Shown here in pieces: positions 17,259-25,646 of a DNA stretch of 33,382 bases (its first letter is position 1; each line of letters begins with the position of its first letter). The stretch covers positions 55,172 through 88,553 of the forward strand of contig NZ_JACAPG010000009.1 in assembly GCF_013385825.1 (NCBI RefSeq). The letters are read 5' to 3'. This DNA is from Pseudomonas reactans (GTDB lineage Bacteria; Pseudomonadota; Gammaproteobacteria; Pseudomonadales; Pseudomonadaceae). The notes beneath the pieces are model-generated. The model was not told where the DNA came from, did not search any database, and saw only the letters and a program-made list of their open reading frames with translations. Made by a program: the position numbers and the translations under genes.

Positions 17259-17816
17259 ATGAGCAAGGTCTACACCGTCGCCGTCGTGGTCGGCAGCTTG
17301 AGAAAAGACTCGATCAACCGCAAAGTCGCGCTGGCCCTGGCCGAACTGGCCCCGGCCAACCTGAAGTTGAACATTGTGGAAATTGGCGATTTGCCGCTCT
17401 ACAACGAAGACATTGACGGTGCGACACCGCCGGCAGCCTACAGTACTTTCCGCAAACAGGTGAGTTCATCCGACGCGGTGTTGTTCGTGACCCCGGAATA
17501 CAACCGCTCCGTGCCCGCCCCGTTGAAGAACGCCATCGACGTCGGTTCGCGGCCTTACGGCCAGAGCGCCTGGAGCGGTAAGCCGGGTGCGATCATCAGT
17601 GTATCGCCGGGTGCGATTGGTGGGTTTGGCGCCAACCATCATCTGCGCCAGTCCCTGGTGTTCCTTGATGTGCCCTGCATGCAACAGCCGGAGGCCTATC
17701 TGGGTGGCGCGGGCAGTGTGTTTGACGAGACGGGCAAGGTCTCGGAAAAGACCAAGCCGTTCCTGCAGGCGTTTATCGATGCTTATGGCAAGTGGGTCGA
17801 AAAACAAAAGGCCTGA
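17259..17816 (+). CDS. NADPH-dependent FMN reductase (ChrR-like quinone/chromate reductase)
   Basis: A 185-residue flavodoxin-like flavoprotein. The phosphate-binding loop GSLRKDSINR (residues 12-21) and the family motif TPEYNRSVPAPLKNAID, which contacts the flavin and the dimer interface, are intact. The nearest characterised relatives are the P. putida ChrR and E. coli ChrR/YieF class, which reduce quinones and chromate by two-electron transfer. Cytosolic; no signal peptide. It is monocistronic, with a REPIN beginning 14 bp after its stop, convergent with the azoreductase beyond. Physiological substrate not determinable from sequence. Confidence 0.9.
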   Translation: MSKVYTVAVVVGSLRKDSINRKVALALAELAPANLKLNIVEIGDLPLYNEDIDGATPPAAYSTFRKQVSSSDAVLFVTPEYNRSVPAPLKNAIDVGSRPYGQSAWSGKPGAIISVSPGAIGGFGANHHLRQSLVFLDVPCMQQPEAYLGGAGSVFDETGKVSEKTKPFLQAFIDAYGKWVEKQKA

Positions 17817-17829
17817 TGCGTTCTCCCTT

Positions 17830-17912
17830 GTAGGAGCCGGCTTGCCGGTGATAGCGCTGACATGATCACCGCAAGGCATAAGGGCCAATCGCCGGCAAGC
17901 CGGCTCCTACAG
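17830..17912. repeat. REPIN between convergent chrR-like and azoR genes
   Basis: GTAGGAGCCGGCTTGCCGG (from 17830) and its inverted copy CCGGCAAGCCGGCTCCTAC (to about 17910) flank a spacer of about 45 bp. It lies between the 3' ends of two convergent genes and may serve as a bidirectional transcript end. Confidence 0.87.
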
Positions 17913-17914
17913 AT

Positions 17915-18544
17915 TCAAGCCAGGCGGTCTGCCAACTGCAGCGCCAGTGCCGTACTGTTCAGGCGCGCCGCCTGATCGACCTCCGGCCCCAGGATGGTCT
18001 TCTCCACATACAACGAATGCACATCTGTCACCCCGATAAAATCTAGCCAGGCATCCATGTAGGGCTTCTGGAAATCCATCGCCTGAGTATCCGGCGTGGA
18101 GAAATCCATGCCCCGCGCATACACGTTCACCGCCGTCTTGTTGCGCAGCAGCCCGCGCAACCCGTGCTCCGGGCTGAATTCGAACAACACGTCCTTCTGC
18201 GACACTACGTCGATAAAGTGCTTGAGCTTGTAGGGCACGGCGAAATTCCACAGCGGAACCGAGAAAATCAGCACGTCAGCCTGATGCAGTTGGGCCGCCA
18301 GCTTTTTCAGCGTTTCCCAGGCGAGGGCTTGTTCGTCGCTCAATGGCGTGCCGCTAAGCCCGGCGTATTTGGCGTCCATGATCGGGCCGTCGAATTCGGG
18401 GAGGTCCAGTGCCCAGAGGTCGAGGGTATGCACCTGGGTATCCGGCGCGTTCTGCTGATACCGCGCGATAAACTGGCGGGCGATTTCCAAAGAGGCGGAG
18501 CGCTGTTTGCGCGGTGAGCATTCGATGTGCAGGAGGGTGGTCAT
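17915..18544 (-). CDS. azoR: FMN-dependent NADH-azoreductase
   Basis: A 209-residue flavodoxin-fold enzyme that reduces quinones and azo bonds using NADH and FMN. The start is MTTLLHIECSPRKQRSASLEIA at 18544, the standard N-terminus containing the FMN phosphate loop; the frame is open 13 codons further upstream but without family support. The flavin-contacting motif PLWNFAVPYKLKHFIDVV is present. It is divergent from a LysR gene (18640) across a 95-bp intergenic region, the classic layout in which the regulator controls the enzyme. Several azoR paralogues occur in Pseudomonas genomes; which one this is cannot be stated. Confidence 0.9.
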   Translation of the reverse strand: MTTLLHIECSPRKQRSASLEIARQFIARYQQNAPDTQVHTLDLWALDLPEFDGPIMDAKYAGLSGTPLSDEQALAWETLKKLAAQLHQADVLIFSVPLWNFAVPYKLKHFIDVVSQKDVLFEFSPEHGLRGLLRNKTAVNVYARGMDFSTPDTQAMDFQKPYMDAWLDFIGVTDVHSLYVEKTILGPEVDQAARLNSTALALQLADRLA

Positions 18545-18617
18545 GGCGGGTCTCGAAGAAAGATGACCCGAGCATTGCAACATAGCGCCAAGTGAAATAT
18601 AAATCGTGTTTTACAGC

Positions 18618-18636
18618 CTGATTAATCTGTTATCAG
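18618..18636. promoter_or_regulatory. Candidate LysR operator between azoR and lysR
   Basis: CTGAT-N9-ATCAG is an inverted repeat ending three bases before the LysR start codon, inside an A/T-rich divergent intergenic region. Its position would suit autorepression. Only 5-bp arms, so modest support. Confidence 0.3.
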
Positions 18637-18639
18637 AAT

Positions 18640-19491
18640 ATGTTCGATATCGTCCTGCTAAAAACCTTTGTCGCCGTCGTCGACGAAGAGGGCTTCAGCC
18701 GCGCCGCTGCCCGTTTGCACCTCACGCAATCGGCGGTCAGCGGGCATCTGCGGCGTCTGGAGGAACAGGTGGGCAAGCCCTTGCTTACCCGCACCACGCG
18801 CTCCCAGCAACTGACGCCGGACGGCGAACGCCTGATGGCTTACGCGCGGGGCATCCTGGCGTTGAATCGCAATGCCTGGGCCGAGCTGACGCGCTCGGCA
18901 TTTGAAGGGAACCTGCGCGTTGGTGTTTCGGAAGAGTTCGCGGATGCGCGTCTGTTGCGCGAGTTGCAGGAGGTTGCCGCGCAGTATCCAGGCCTGCAAA
19001 TCACTGTGCAGGTGGGTATTCCCGGTTCATTGCTGGCGCTGATGAAGCTGGGCGAATTGGATGTGGTGGTGGGTTCATTGTGCGAGTCCAGCGAGCCTGG
19101 CCTGGCGCTGTGGCAGGAGCCGCTGGTTTGGGCCTGGTCTGCGCAACCGCTGACGACATTGCCGACGCCCTTGCCCTTGGCGCTGTTTCCCGAGCCTTGC
19201 CCTTATCGCGAAGCGGCGCTTTCACGCCTGGCCCAGGCGGGTATCGCCCAGCGTACCGCCATGCTCTGCGCCAGCTACGCGGCGTTGCATGCTGCCGCGC
19301 TGGCCGGCTTTGCCATCGCGCCGATTGCGCGCAGCCAGCTGGTGCCCGGCTTGACGATACTCGGTACCGAGCACGGGTTACCCGAATTGCCCGATGCCGA
19401 GTTCCGCCTGTTCAGCGCGCCGGATGCGGACCCGCGCATGGTCGAGGTGATCACCGAAGTGGTGGTCCGCTACGGTGCTTCCCTGCGCTAG
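18640..19491 (+). CDS. LysR-family transcriptional regulator (divergent from azoR)
   Basis: A 283-residue LysR-type regulator. The N-terminal helix-turn-helix is canonical ([37 protein letters not shown]), and the effector domain begins around residue 88 ([17 protein letters not shown]). By position it probably controls azoR; the inducer is unknown. No good ribosome-binding site precedes the ATG at 18640. The gene converges on poxB: its TAG stop (19489-19491) overlaps the poxB stop within the tetranucleotide CTAG. Confidence 0.92.
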   Translation: MFDIVLLKTFVAVVDEEGFSRAAARLHLTQSAVSGHLRRLEEQVGKPLLTRTTRSQQLTPDGERLMAYARGILALNRNAWAELTRSAFEGNLRVGVSEEFADARLLRELQEVAAQYPGLQITVQVGIPGSLLALMKLGELDVVVGSLCESSEPGLALWQEPLVWAWSAQPLTTLPTPLPLALFPEPCPYREAALSRLAQAGIAQRTAMLCASYAALHAAALAGFAIAPIARSQLVPGLTILGTEHGLPELPDAEFRLFSAPDADPRMVEVITEVVVRYGASLR

Positions 19492-21212
19492 CGCAACCAG
19501 TTGGTGCGCGCCAGCTCGATCACCTCATCGCCACGGCCACTCATCACCGCCTTGAGCATATACAGGCTGAACCCCTTGGCCTGTTCCAGCTTGATGGTCG
19601 GCGGCATCACCAGCTCCTGGGTCGCGGTAACCACGTCCACCAGCACTGGGCCGTCATGGGCGAGGGCGCGGCGCAGGGCTGGCTCCAGATCTTTCGATTG
19701 CTCCACGCGGATACCCAGAATGCCCATGGCATTGGACATGGCGGCAAAGTCCGGATTTTTCAGCTCGGTCCCGGCATCCAGATAGCCCGCCGCCTTCATT
19801 TCCATGGCGACAAACCCCAGTGATGAGTTATCGAACACAATGACTTTCACCGGCAGATTCAACTGCGCCAACGAGATGAAATCCCCCATCAGCATGGCGA
19901 AACCACCGTCACCCGACATCGAGATCACCTGCCGATCCGGAAAGGCTGCCTGGGCACCAATGGCTTGGGGCATGGCATTGGCCATCGAGCCGTGGTTGAA
20001 CGAACCGATCAGCCGGCGCTTGCCGTTCATCTTCAAATAGCGTGCAGCCCACACGGTGGGCGAGCCGACATCGGCGGTGAAGATCGCATCGTCATCCGCC
20101 AATTCACTGAGCAAACGTGCGACGTATTGCGGGTGAATCGGCCGATTGGCTTTCGAGGGTTGAGCGAGGTCGTCCAGCCCTTGGCGGGCTTTCTCGTAGT
20201 GCTTCAGGGAGGTTTCGAGAAAGCTGCGATCGGTCTTGCGCGTCAGGCGCGGCAGCAGGGCGCCGATGGTTTCACTGACATCCGCGGCAATACCCAGGTC
20301 CAGTGTGGCCCGGCGGCCGAGGGCCTGCGGATTGCGGTCGACCTGAATGATCTTGGCGTCAGTGGGGTAGAACTGACGATAGGGGAAGTCGGTGCCGAGC
20401 ATGATCAAGGTGTCGCAGTCGAGCATGGAATGGTAGCCAGAGCTGAAGCCGATCAGACCGGTCATGCCTACGTCGAACGGGTTGTCCCATTCCACATGCT
20501 CTTTACCGCGCAGTGCATGCACCACGGGAGCGCCGAGGGCGTCGGCCAGGGCCACCACTTGATCATGGGCGCCGGCACAGCCGCTGCCGCACAGCAGGGT
20601 GGTTTTCTGGCTGCTTTCCAGGATATCGGTGAGGCGTTGCAGGTCCTGTTCCGCCGGCAGCGTGCGTGGCGCATGCAAGGCTGGCCAAGGCTTTAACTTG
20701 TCTTCCACTTCCAGCAGCGACACATCGCCCGGAATCACCACCACCGCGACGCCGCGATTGAGGATCGCCGAACGCATGGCACGGTGCAGCACATGGGGCA
20801 TCTGCTCGGGGTTAGTCACCAGTTCGATAAAGTGGCTGCACTCCTTGAACAGTTCCTGGGGATGGGTTTCCTGGAAGTAGTTAAGGCCGATCTCCGACGA
20901 CGGGATCTGCGCGGCAATCGCCAGCACCGGCACATGGTTGCGATGGCAGTCGAACAGGCCATTGATCAAGTGCAGGTTGCCCGGCCCGCAACTGCCGGCG
21001 CATACAGTCAGTTCTCCGGTGGCCGCCGCTTCGGCGCCGGCGGCGAACGCAGCCACTTCCTCGTGACGCACATGCATCCACTCGATACTGTCCATGGTGC
21101 GCAGGGCGTCGGTAAGGCCGTTGAGGCTGTCGCCGGTCAGGCCCCAGATGCGCTTGATGCCCGCCTGTTCAAGGGTGGTCGCCAATTGCTGGGCCAGGTT
21201 GATTTTCGCCAT
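19488..21212 (-). CDS. poxB: Pyruvate dehydrogenase (quinone), pyruvate oxidase PoxB
   Basis: Oxidatively decarboxylates pyruvate to acetate and CO2, passing electrons via FAD to ubiquinone at the inner membrane. The 574-residue protein aligns along its length with E. coli PoxB. The ThDP-activating glutamate is in [10 protein letters not shown] (Glu51/Glu52), and the ThDP-Mg motif starts at Asp435 (GDGGFAML). The C-terminal lipid-binding segment ([29 protein letters not shown] region) is almost identical to the E. coli peptide that exposes the enzyme to the membrane. I chose the ATG at 21212 because GGAG lies nine bases upstream; the ATG at 21224 would lose it. It overlaps the convergent LysR gene by three bases. 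Confidence 0.95.
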   Translation of the reverse strand: MAKINLAQQLATTLEQAGIKRIWGLTGDSLNGLTDALRTMDSIEWMHVRHEEVAAFAAGAEAAATGELTVCAGSCGPGNLHLINGLFDCHRNHVPVLAIAAQIPSSEIGLNYFQETHPQELFKECSHFIELVTNPEQMPHVLHRAMRSAILNRGVAVVVIPGDVSLLEVEDKLKPWPALHAPRTLPAEQDLQRLTDILESSQKTTLLCGSGCAGAHDQVVALADALGAPVVHALRGKEHVEWDNPFDVGMTGLIGFSSGYHSMLDCDTLIMLGTDFPYRQFYPTDAKIIQVDRNPQALGRRATLDLGIAADVSETIGALLPRLTRKTDRSFLETSLKHYEKARQGLDDLAQPSKANRPIHPQYVARLLSELADDDAIFTADVGSPTVWAARYLKMNGKRRLIGSFNHGSMANAMPQAIGAQAAFPDRQVISMSGDGGFAMLMGDFISLAQLNLPVKVIVFDNSSLGFVAMEMKAAGYLDAGTELKNPDFAAMSNAMGILGIRVEQSKDLEPALRRALAHDGPVLVDVVTATQELVMPPTIKLEQAKGFSLYMLKAVMSGRGDEVIELARTNWLR

Positions 21213-21289
21213 GAAGAACTCCAATCGTCAGTGAGGTTAAAAACTGCTGATCAATAGGGGACAGTTCGATCACGGCGGATGTTCATCCT

Positions 21290-22522
21290 TTAATGTGAAG
21301 ATTGCGTCATGGCCGCCCGGTATTGCCGGGTGCGCCGCGCCAGAAACCACTGGTCACGCACCAACGCCATGCACGGCGCAACATTGGCTTTGGGCAAATG
21401 GCCGCGGCTGAGGCGGCGCATCTGGTAGCGCACCACCGCGAGGATGGCGAGGGAGGCCAGGGGTTTGCGCTTCCAGTCGATGGGCTTGAGTTGCGGGTTG
21501 GGGTCGCGGCCTTCGCGCCAGTGTTGGATCAGTTGCGGCTCCAGGGTCAGGGCCGTGGCGATCCCGGCCATGGCGACGCCGCTGTCCAGCACCTGTTGCA
21601 CGATGGGCAGGCGGCGAATGCCGCCGGTGACCATCACCGGCATCTTGGCGAGGGTCGCCAGTTGGCTGGCGAACTCCAGGAAGTACGCCTCCCGCGCCAG
21701 GGTGCGGCCGTCACGCGCTTCGCCTTGCATGGCCGGTGCTTCGTAACTGCCGCCGGATAATTCCAGCAGGTCGATGGGCAGCGGGTTGAGCATTTCGACC
21801 ACGGCGCGTGCATCGGCTTCAGCAAAACCGCCCCGTTGGAAGTCGGCGGAGTTGAGTTTGACGGCGACACAAAACGACGGACTGACGTTGGCGCGCACTG
21901 CACGGATCACTTCCAGCAACAGCCGCGCGCGGTTCTCCAGGGAGCCGCCCCAGCGGTCGGTGCGCTGATTGCTCAGTGGCGACAGGAACTGGCTGAGCAA
22001 GTAGCCATGGGCGCCGTGGATCTGCACGCCGGTAAACCCGGCTTGCTCGGCCAGGCGTGCGCTGGTGGCGAAGCGCTGGATCACGTCCTGGATGTCGTCC
22101 TCGGTCATGGCCTTGGGCGTGGCAAACATCTTCGAGAAACCGCCCAGGTCGAGCGCCACGGCGGACGGTGCAATGGCTTGCTGGCCCAGGTTGGCCGGCG
22201 TCTGGCGACCTGGGTGGCTGAGCTGAACCCAGAAGTGCACGCCGTTGCCACGGGCGACGTCGGCCCACTCGCGAAAGCTCGCCAGGTGCTGCTCGTCTTC
22301 GAGGGCCACGCCGCCAGGACCGGTCATGGCGCGGCGGTCGACCATCACGTTGCCGGTGATCAACAAGCCAGGCTCGCCCTGCGCCCAAGCCTTGTACAGC
22401 TGCTTCAGTTCAGGGGACGGCGCCTGATTGCCATCGGCCATGTTTTCTTCCATCGCGGCCTTGGCGATGCGGTTCGAGAGGACTTGGCCATTGGGCAGTT
22501 GCAGGGCTTCAAAGGGTGACAT
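21290..22522 (-). CDS. NADH:flavin oxidoreductase, Old Yellow Enzyme family
   Basis: A 410-residue FMN TIM-barrel oxidoreductase that likely reduces activated C=C bonds of enones or related electrophiles with NAD(P)H. The start at 22522 (MSPFEALQLPNGQVLSNRI) has AGGAG about nine bases upstream; the frame is open to 22639 but crosses the promoter and the divergent gene. The substrate-anion-binding histidines are His169 and His172 in GVQIHGAHGYLLSQF; SHPGRQTP and RWGGSLENRARLL are also family hallmarks. A basic tail of about 45 residues after WKRKPLA follows the barrel and is characteristic of a subgroup with no known role. Expression is probably controlled by the divergent MerR gene. Confidence 0.92.
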   Translation of the reverse strand: MSPFEALQLPNGQVLSNRIAKAAMEENMADGNQAPSPELKQLYKAWAQGEPGLLITGNVMVDRRAMTGPGGVALEDEQHLASFREWADVARGNGVHFWVQLSHPGRQTPANLGQQAIAPSAVALDLGGFSKMFATPKAMTEDDIQDVIQRFATSARLAEQAGFTGVQIHGAHGYLLSQFLSPLSNQRTDRWGGSLENRARLLLEVIRAVRANVSPSFCVAVKLNSADFQRGGFAEADARAVVEMLNPLPIDLLELSGGSYEAPAMQGEARDGRTLAREAYFLEFASQLATLAKMPVMVTGGIRRLPIVQQVLDSGVAMAGIATALTLEPQLIQHWREGRDPNPQLKPIDWKRKPLASLAILAVVRYQMRRLSRGHLPKANVAPCMALVRDQWFLARRTRQYRAAMTQSSH

Positions 22523-22550
22523 GGGTTGACTCCTGAGCGGGGGAGGCCTC

Positions 22551-22581
22551 AGGCTAAGCTTAAAGTTAACTTTAATGTCAA
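22551..22581 (-). promoter_or_regulatory. MerR-type promoter and operator of the OYE gene
   Basis: On the minus strand a perfect -35 TTGACA (22576-22581) and a -10 TAGCCT (22551-22556) are separated by 19 bp instead of 17. The spacer contains the perfect 16-bp palindrome TTAAAGTTAACTTTAA (22560-22575). An overlong spacer holding a palindrome is the hallmark of promoters activated by MerR-family DNA distortion. The divergent MerR gene begins 19 bp beyond the palindrome. Confidence 0.82.
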
Positions 22582-22593
22582 GCAGGGGCGGTG

Positions 22594-22998
22594 ATGAATA
22601 TTGGTGAGCTGGCAAAGCAGAGTGGGCTGGCAGCGTCACGCATCCGTTTTTATGAGGCCGAGGGGCTGATCAGCCAGGTGGGGCGCCAGGCCAATGGTTA
22701 TCGGCGTTATGCACCAGAGGCCCTGCAAACCCTGCAACTGATCCAGAGCGCGCAACAGGCAGGCTTTACCTTGCAGGAGCTCAAGGCACTGATGCCGGCG
22801 CCGGGTGAGCACAAGCGCGAAGAGTTGATCGAGGCGCTGGAGCGCAAGGTCGCGCAGATCGAAGAGATGCAGGCGCAGTTGGCCCACAGTAAGGCGCAGT
22901 TGTTGGGGGTAATCGAGGCGGTACGGGCGCAGCCGGAAGGTGTGCCGTGCAGCGTAGGGCAAAAGCAGGTATTAGGAATGATCAGCGAGAACCTGTAG
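22594..22998 (+). CDS. MerR-family transcriptional regulator
   Basis: A 134-residue regulator. The winged helix-turn-helix occupies residues 1-70 (MNIGELAKQSGLAASRIRFYEAEGL, then NGYRRYAPEALQTLQLI), followed by a dimerisation coiled coil (about 80-113). A single cysteine, Cys119, lies in the short C-terminal tail, as in thiol-sensing NmlR/AdhR-like members; metal-sensing cysteine sets are absent. I chose the ATG at 22594; a GTG lies one codon earlier. It sits divergent to the flavin oxidoreductase gene across the palindrome described at 22551-22581 and very likely activates it in response to electrophiles or quinones (inference). The stop codon TAG is the first TAG of the following REPIN. Confidence 0.92.
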   Translation: MNIGELAKQSGLAASRIRFYEAEGLISQVGRQANGYRRYAPEALQTLQLIQSAQQAGFTLQELKALMPAPGEHKREELIEALERKVAQIEEMQAQLAHSKAQLLGVIEAVRAQPEGVPCSVGQKQVLGMISENL

Positions 22999-23094
22999 GA
23001 GCGAGCTTGCTCGCGAAAACCTCACAGACAACACGCTCATCCAGGACTCACGCGTTATCGTTGACGATCTTCGCGGGCAAGCCCGCTCCTACAG
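22995..23094. repeat. REPIN after the MerR gene
   Basis: The left arm GTAGGAGCGAGCTTGCTCGCG begins at 22995 and overlaps the MerR stop. The right arm CGCGGGCAAGCCCGCTCCTAC ends at about 23093. The two arms are of different sub-class, so the element is asymmetric. Its spacer shares CGTCAACGATAACGCGTG (reverse strand) with the REPIN at 15278-15376, showing common descent. Confidence 0.87.
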
Positions 23095-23095
23095 T

Positions 23096-23593
23096 TTATT
23101 GGCGACGACGGAACAACGGCAGCGGTTCATCCGTGGCGGCCTGGTACGTCACCGAGAAGTCCTTGAGGCTTTCCAGCGCTTCGTACGGGTCTTTGTCGGC
23201 GCGCAGGGCGAAGGCATCGAACCCGCAGCGGCGCAGGTAGAACAGTTGGTCGCGCAGCACATCGCCAATCGCGCGCAGCTCACCTTTATAACCATAACGG
23301 TCACGCAGCAGGCGCGCGTTGGAGTAGTTGCGGCCGTCGGTGAATGCCGGGAAGTTCAGGGCGATAACCTGGAAGTGTTCCACGTCGTCGCCGATTTCTT
23401 CGGCTTCTTCTTCAGCATCCAGCCACACACCCAGGCCGCCGTCACGGGCCTTGAGGGCGTGCGCATGTTCGCGCCACAAGGCCAACGGCACGATCAGGTC
23501 GTCGCAGTTGGAGATACCGTCGAAGCTCGCGTCCTTGGGCAGCAGGTGCCAGGTTTCGTCGAGGACTTCGTTGTTCTTAATGATTCGCTGCAT
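23096..23593 (-). CDS. DUF934 protein, partner of sulfite reductase
   Basis: A 165-residue DUF934-type protein, usually encoded next to cysI in proteobacteria and presumed to help assimilatory sulfite reduction; its biochemical role is not established. Features seen: an acidic stretch (LDAEEEAEEIGDDVEHF), then FPAFTDGRNYSNARLLRDRYGYKGELRAIGDVLRDQLFYLRRCGFDAF, the best conserved part of the family. The start at 23593 lies inside the cysI 3' end (17-bp overlap), indicating translational coupling. The frame is open further upstream within cysI, but that is not a better start. Confidence 0.9.
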   Translation of the reverse strand: MQRIIKNNEVLDETWHLLPKDASFDGISNCDDLIVPLALWREHAHALKARDGGLGVWLDAEEEAEEIGDDVEHFQVIALNFPAFTDGRNYSNARLLRDRYGYKGELRAIGDVLRDQLFYLRRCGFDAFALRADKDPYEALESLKDFSVTYQAATDEPLPLFRRRQ

Positions 23594-25235
23594 AGACGCG
23601 CTCCTTGAACAGGTCGATGCCAATGCGCTGGTAGGTGTCGATGAAACGCTCATCTTCGGTGCGCTGTTCGATGTATACGTCGATCAGCTTGCCGATCACC
23701 TCAGGCATGGCTTCCTGGGCGAAGGATGGGCCGAGGATCTTGCCCAGGCTCGCATCGCGGCTGGCGCTGCCACCCAGGGACACTTGGTAGAATTCTTCGC
23801 CTTTCTTGTCCACGCCCAGGATGCCGATGTGGCCGACGTGGTGGTGACCACAGGCGTTCATGCAGCCGGAGATGTTCAAGTCCAGCTCGCCGATGTCGAA
23901 CAGGTAATCCAGGTCGTCGAAACGGCGCTGGATCGATTCGGCGATCGGGATCGACTTGGCGTTGGCCAGGGAGCAGAAGTCGCCGCCCGGGCAGCAGATG
24001 ATGTCGGTCAGCAGGCCGATGTTCGGCGTGGCGAAACCGCCTTCGCGCAGCTCGCCCCACAGGGTGAACAGTTGGCTCTGTTCGACGTCCGCGAGGATGA
24101 TGTTCTGCTCGTGGGAGGTGCGCAGTTGACCGAAGCTGTAGCGCTCGGCCAGGTCGGCGACGGCGTCCAGCTGCTTGTCGGTGATATCGCCTGGGGCAAC
24201 ACCGGTCGGTTTCAGCGACAGGGTCACGGCGACATAACCCGGCTTCTTGTGCGCCAGGGTGTTGCGGCCACGCCAGCGGGCGAAACCTGGGTGCTGCTGG
24301 TCGAGCGCTGCGAACTCGGCGTCCTGATTGCTCAGGGCCTTGTACTCAGGGTCGACGAAGTGCTTGGCCACGCGGTGCACTTCGGCTTCGGTCAGGGTGG
24401 TCTGGCCGCCGCGCAGGTGTTCCATCTCGGCATCGACCTTCTGGGCAAACACTTCAGGGGTCAGCGCTTTGACCAGGATCTTGATCCGGGCCTTGTACTT
24501 GTTGTCACGACGGCCATAGCGGTTGTAGACCCGCAAAATGGCGTCGAGGTAGCTCAGCAGGTCCTGCCATGGCAGGAACTCATTGATGAAGGCGCCGACC
24601 ACCGGGGTACGGCCCAGGCCGCCACCGACCAATACGCGAAAGCCCAGCTCGCCGGCTGCGTTGTGCACCGGCTCCAGGCCGATGTCGTGCACTTCGATGG
24701 CCGCACGGTCCGAGGTCGAGCCATTGATGGCGATCTTGAACTTGCGTGGCAGGTAGGCGAATTCGGGGTGGAAGGTGGTCCATTGACGGACGATTTCGCA
24801 CCAGGGGCGTGGGTCGATCAGCTCGTCAGCGGCCACGCCGGCGAATTGGTCGGTGGTCACGTTGCGCAGGCAGTTACCGCTGGTCTGAATGGCGTGCATC
24901 TGCACGGTGGCCAATTCAGCCAGGATGTCCGGCACATCTTCCAGTGCCGGCCAGTTGAACTGGACGTTCTGGCGGGTACTGATGTGGGCATAGCCTTTGT
25001 CGAAGTCGCGGGCAATCTTGGCCATCATGCGCGTCTGGCGCGACGTCAGTTGGCCGTAGGGCACGGCCACCCGCAACATCGGCGCAAAGCGCTGAACATA
25101 AAGGCCATTTTGCAGGCGCAGAGGGCGGAACTCTTCTTCGCTCAGTTCACCTGCCAGATAGCGTCGGGTCTGATCACGGAACTGCTTGACGCGGTCCTCG
25201 ATGATGCGCTGATCGTATTCGTCGTATACGTACAT
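23577..25235 (-). CDS. cysI: Assimilatory sulfite reductase hemoprotein (nitrite/sulfite reductase)
   Basis: Reduces sulfite to sulfide with six electrons in cysteine biosynthesis, using siroheme coupled to a [4Fe-4S] cluster. The 552-residue protein starts at MYVYDEYDQRIIEDRV (ATG at 25235). The cluster ligands are Cys415 and Cys421 (C-PGGDF-C) and Cys458 and Cys462 (C-MNA-C), the last bridging to siroheme. The ferredoxin-like halves contain LRNVTTDQFAGV and GCMNACGHHHVGHIG. No flavin domain is present, so electrons come from a separate donor; no cysJ is nearby. Nitrite reduction is a family alternative, but the DUF934 neighbour favours sulfite. Confidence 0.92.
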   Translation of the reverse strand: MYVYDEYDQRIIEDRVKQFRDQTRRYLAGELSEEEFRPLRLQNGLYVQRFAPMLRVAVPYGQLTSRQTRMMAKIARDFDKGYAHISTRQNVQFNWPALEDVPDILAELATVQMHAIQTSGNCLRNVTTDQFAGVAADELIDPRPWCEIVRQWTTFHPEFAYLPRKFKIAINGSTSDRAAIEVHDIGLEPVHNAAGELGFRVLVGGGLGRTPVVGAFINEFLPWQDLLSYLDAILRVYNRYGRRDNKYKARIKILVKALTPEVFAQKVDAEMEHLRGGQTTLTEAEVHRVAKHFVDPEYKALSNQDAEFAALDQQHPGFARWRGRNTLAHKKPGYVAVTLSLKPTGVAPGDITDKQLDAVADLAERYSFGQLRTSHEQNIILADVEQSQLFTLWGELREGGFATPNIGLLTDIICCPGGDFCSLANAKSIPIAESIQRRFDDLDYLFDIGELDLNISGCMNACGHHHVGHIGILGVDKKGEEFYQVSLGGSASRDASLGKILGPSFAQEAMPEVIGKLIDVYIEQRTEDERFIDTYQRIGIDLFKERVYAANH

Positions 25236-25345
25236 ATAGGTCCTGTTCTCGGCAAATCTGCGCGCACGGCCGCGCACTCCCAACGGAGCCGGCGCACGAT
25301 ACCAGTTTGCGTTTATGCGCAAAAGTGATGTTTGAGTATATGCAA

Positions 25346-25386
25346 ATAACCAAAATGACTAATGAGACTGGTTCTCGTGATAACCA
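25346..25386. promoter_or_regulatory. A/T-rich control region of cysI with direct repeats
   Basis: ATAACCA occurs at 25346-25352 and 25380-25386 as direct repeats 34 bp apart, in an A/T-rich 233-bp stretch between cysI and the divergent small gene. The position suits CysB, the usual regulator of cysI, whose sites are degenerate. Weak support. Confidence 0.25.
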
Positions 25387-25468
25387 CATTTGTCATGCGG
25401 ACAATCATCGACTTTAATGAGGTCGAGTCTTAATGCAATCACCTATAAAACCGACAAGAGGCGATGCG

Positions 25469-25582
25469 ATGAGCAATCCGACAAAAGCCCGTAAACCTGA
25501 CAGTACCGTTGATGCCTGGGCCATCTTGTTCCTGATCATTCTGGTAGTGGGAACGGCCGTGTTCTGGGTAAGCCACCAGTAA
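25469..25582 (+). CDS. 37-residue single-helix membrane peptide
   Basis: A short gene: ATG at 25469, TAA at 25580-25582, with AAGAGG at 25456-25461, seven bases before the start, an excellent ribosome-binding site. The product has a polar, basic N-terminus (MSNPTKARKPDSTVDAW) and one hydrophobic helix (about residues 17-34, WAILFLIILVVGTAVFWV), so it is predicted to sit in the inner membrane with the N-terminus in the cytoplasm. I recognise no named family. It is divergent from cysI and lies 64 bp upstream of the periplasmic binding protein gene, with which it could be co-transcribed. Confidence 0.75.
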   Translation: MSNPTKARKPDSTVDAWAILFLIILVVGTAVFWVSHQ

Positions 25583-25646
25583 ACAGCCTCGATTGACTGT
25601 CGTAATGCCACTATCATGACGGTCAAACTTCAAGGCTTGAACATCC

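Noticed and set aside
23328..25328. Long open frame (666 codons) on the plus strand opposite cysI
   Set aside because: It is antisense to a complete sulfite reductase, has shadow-like composition, and lacks a ribosome-binding site or recognisable motif.
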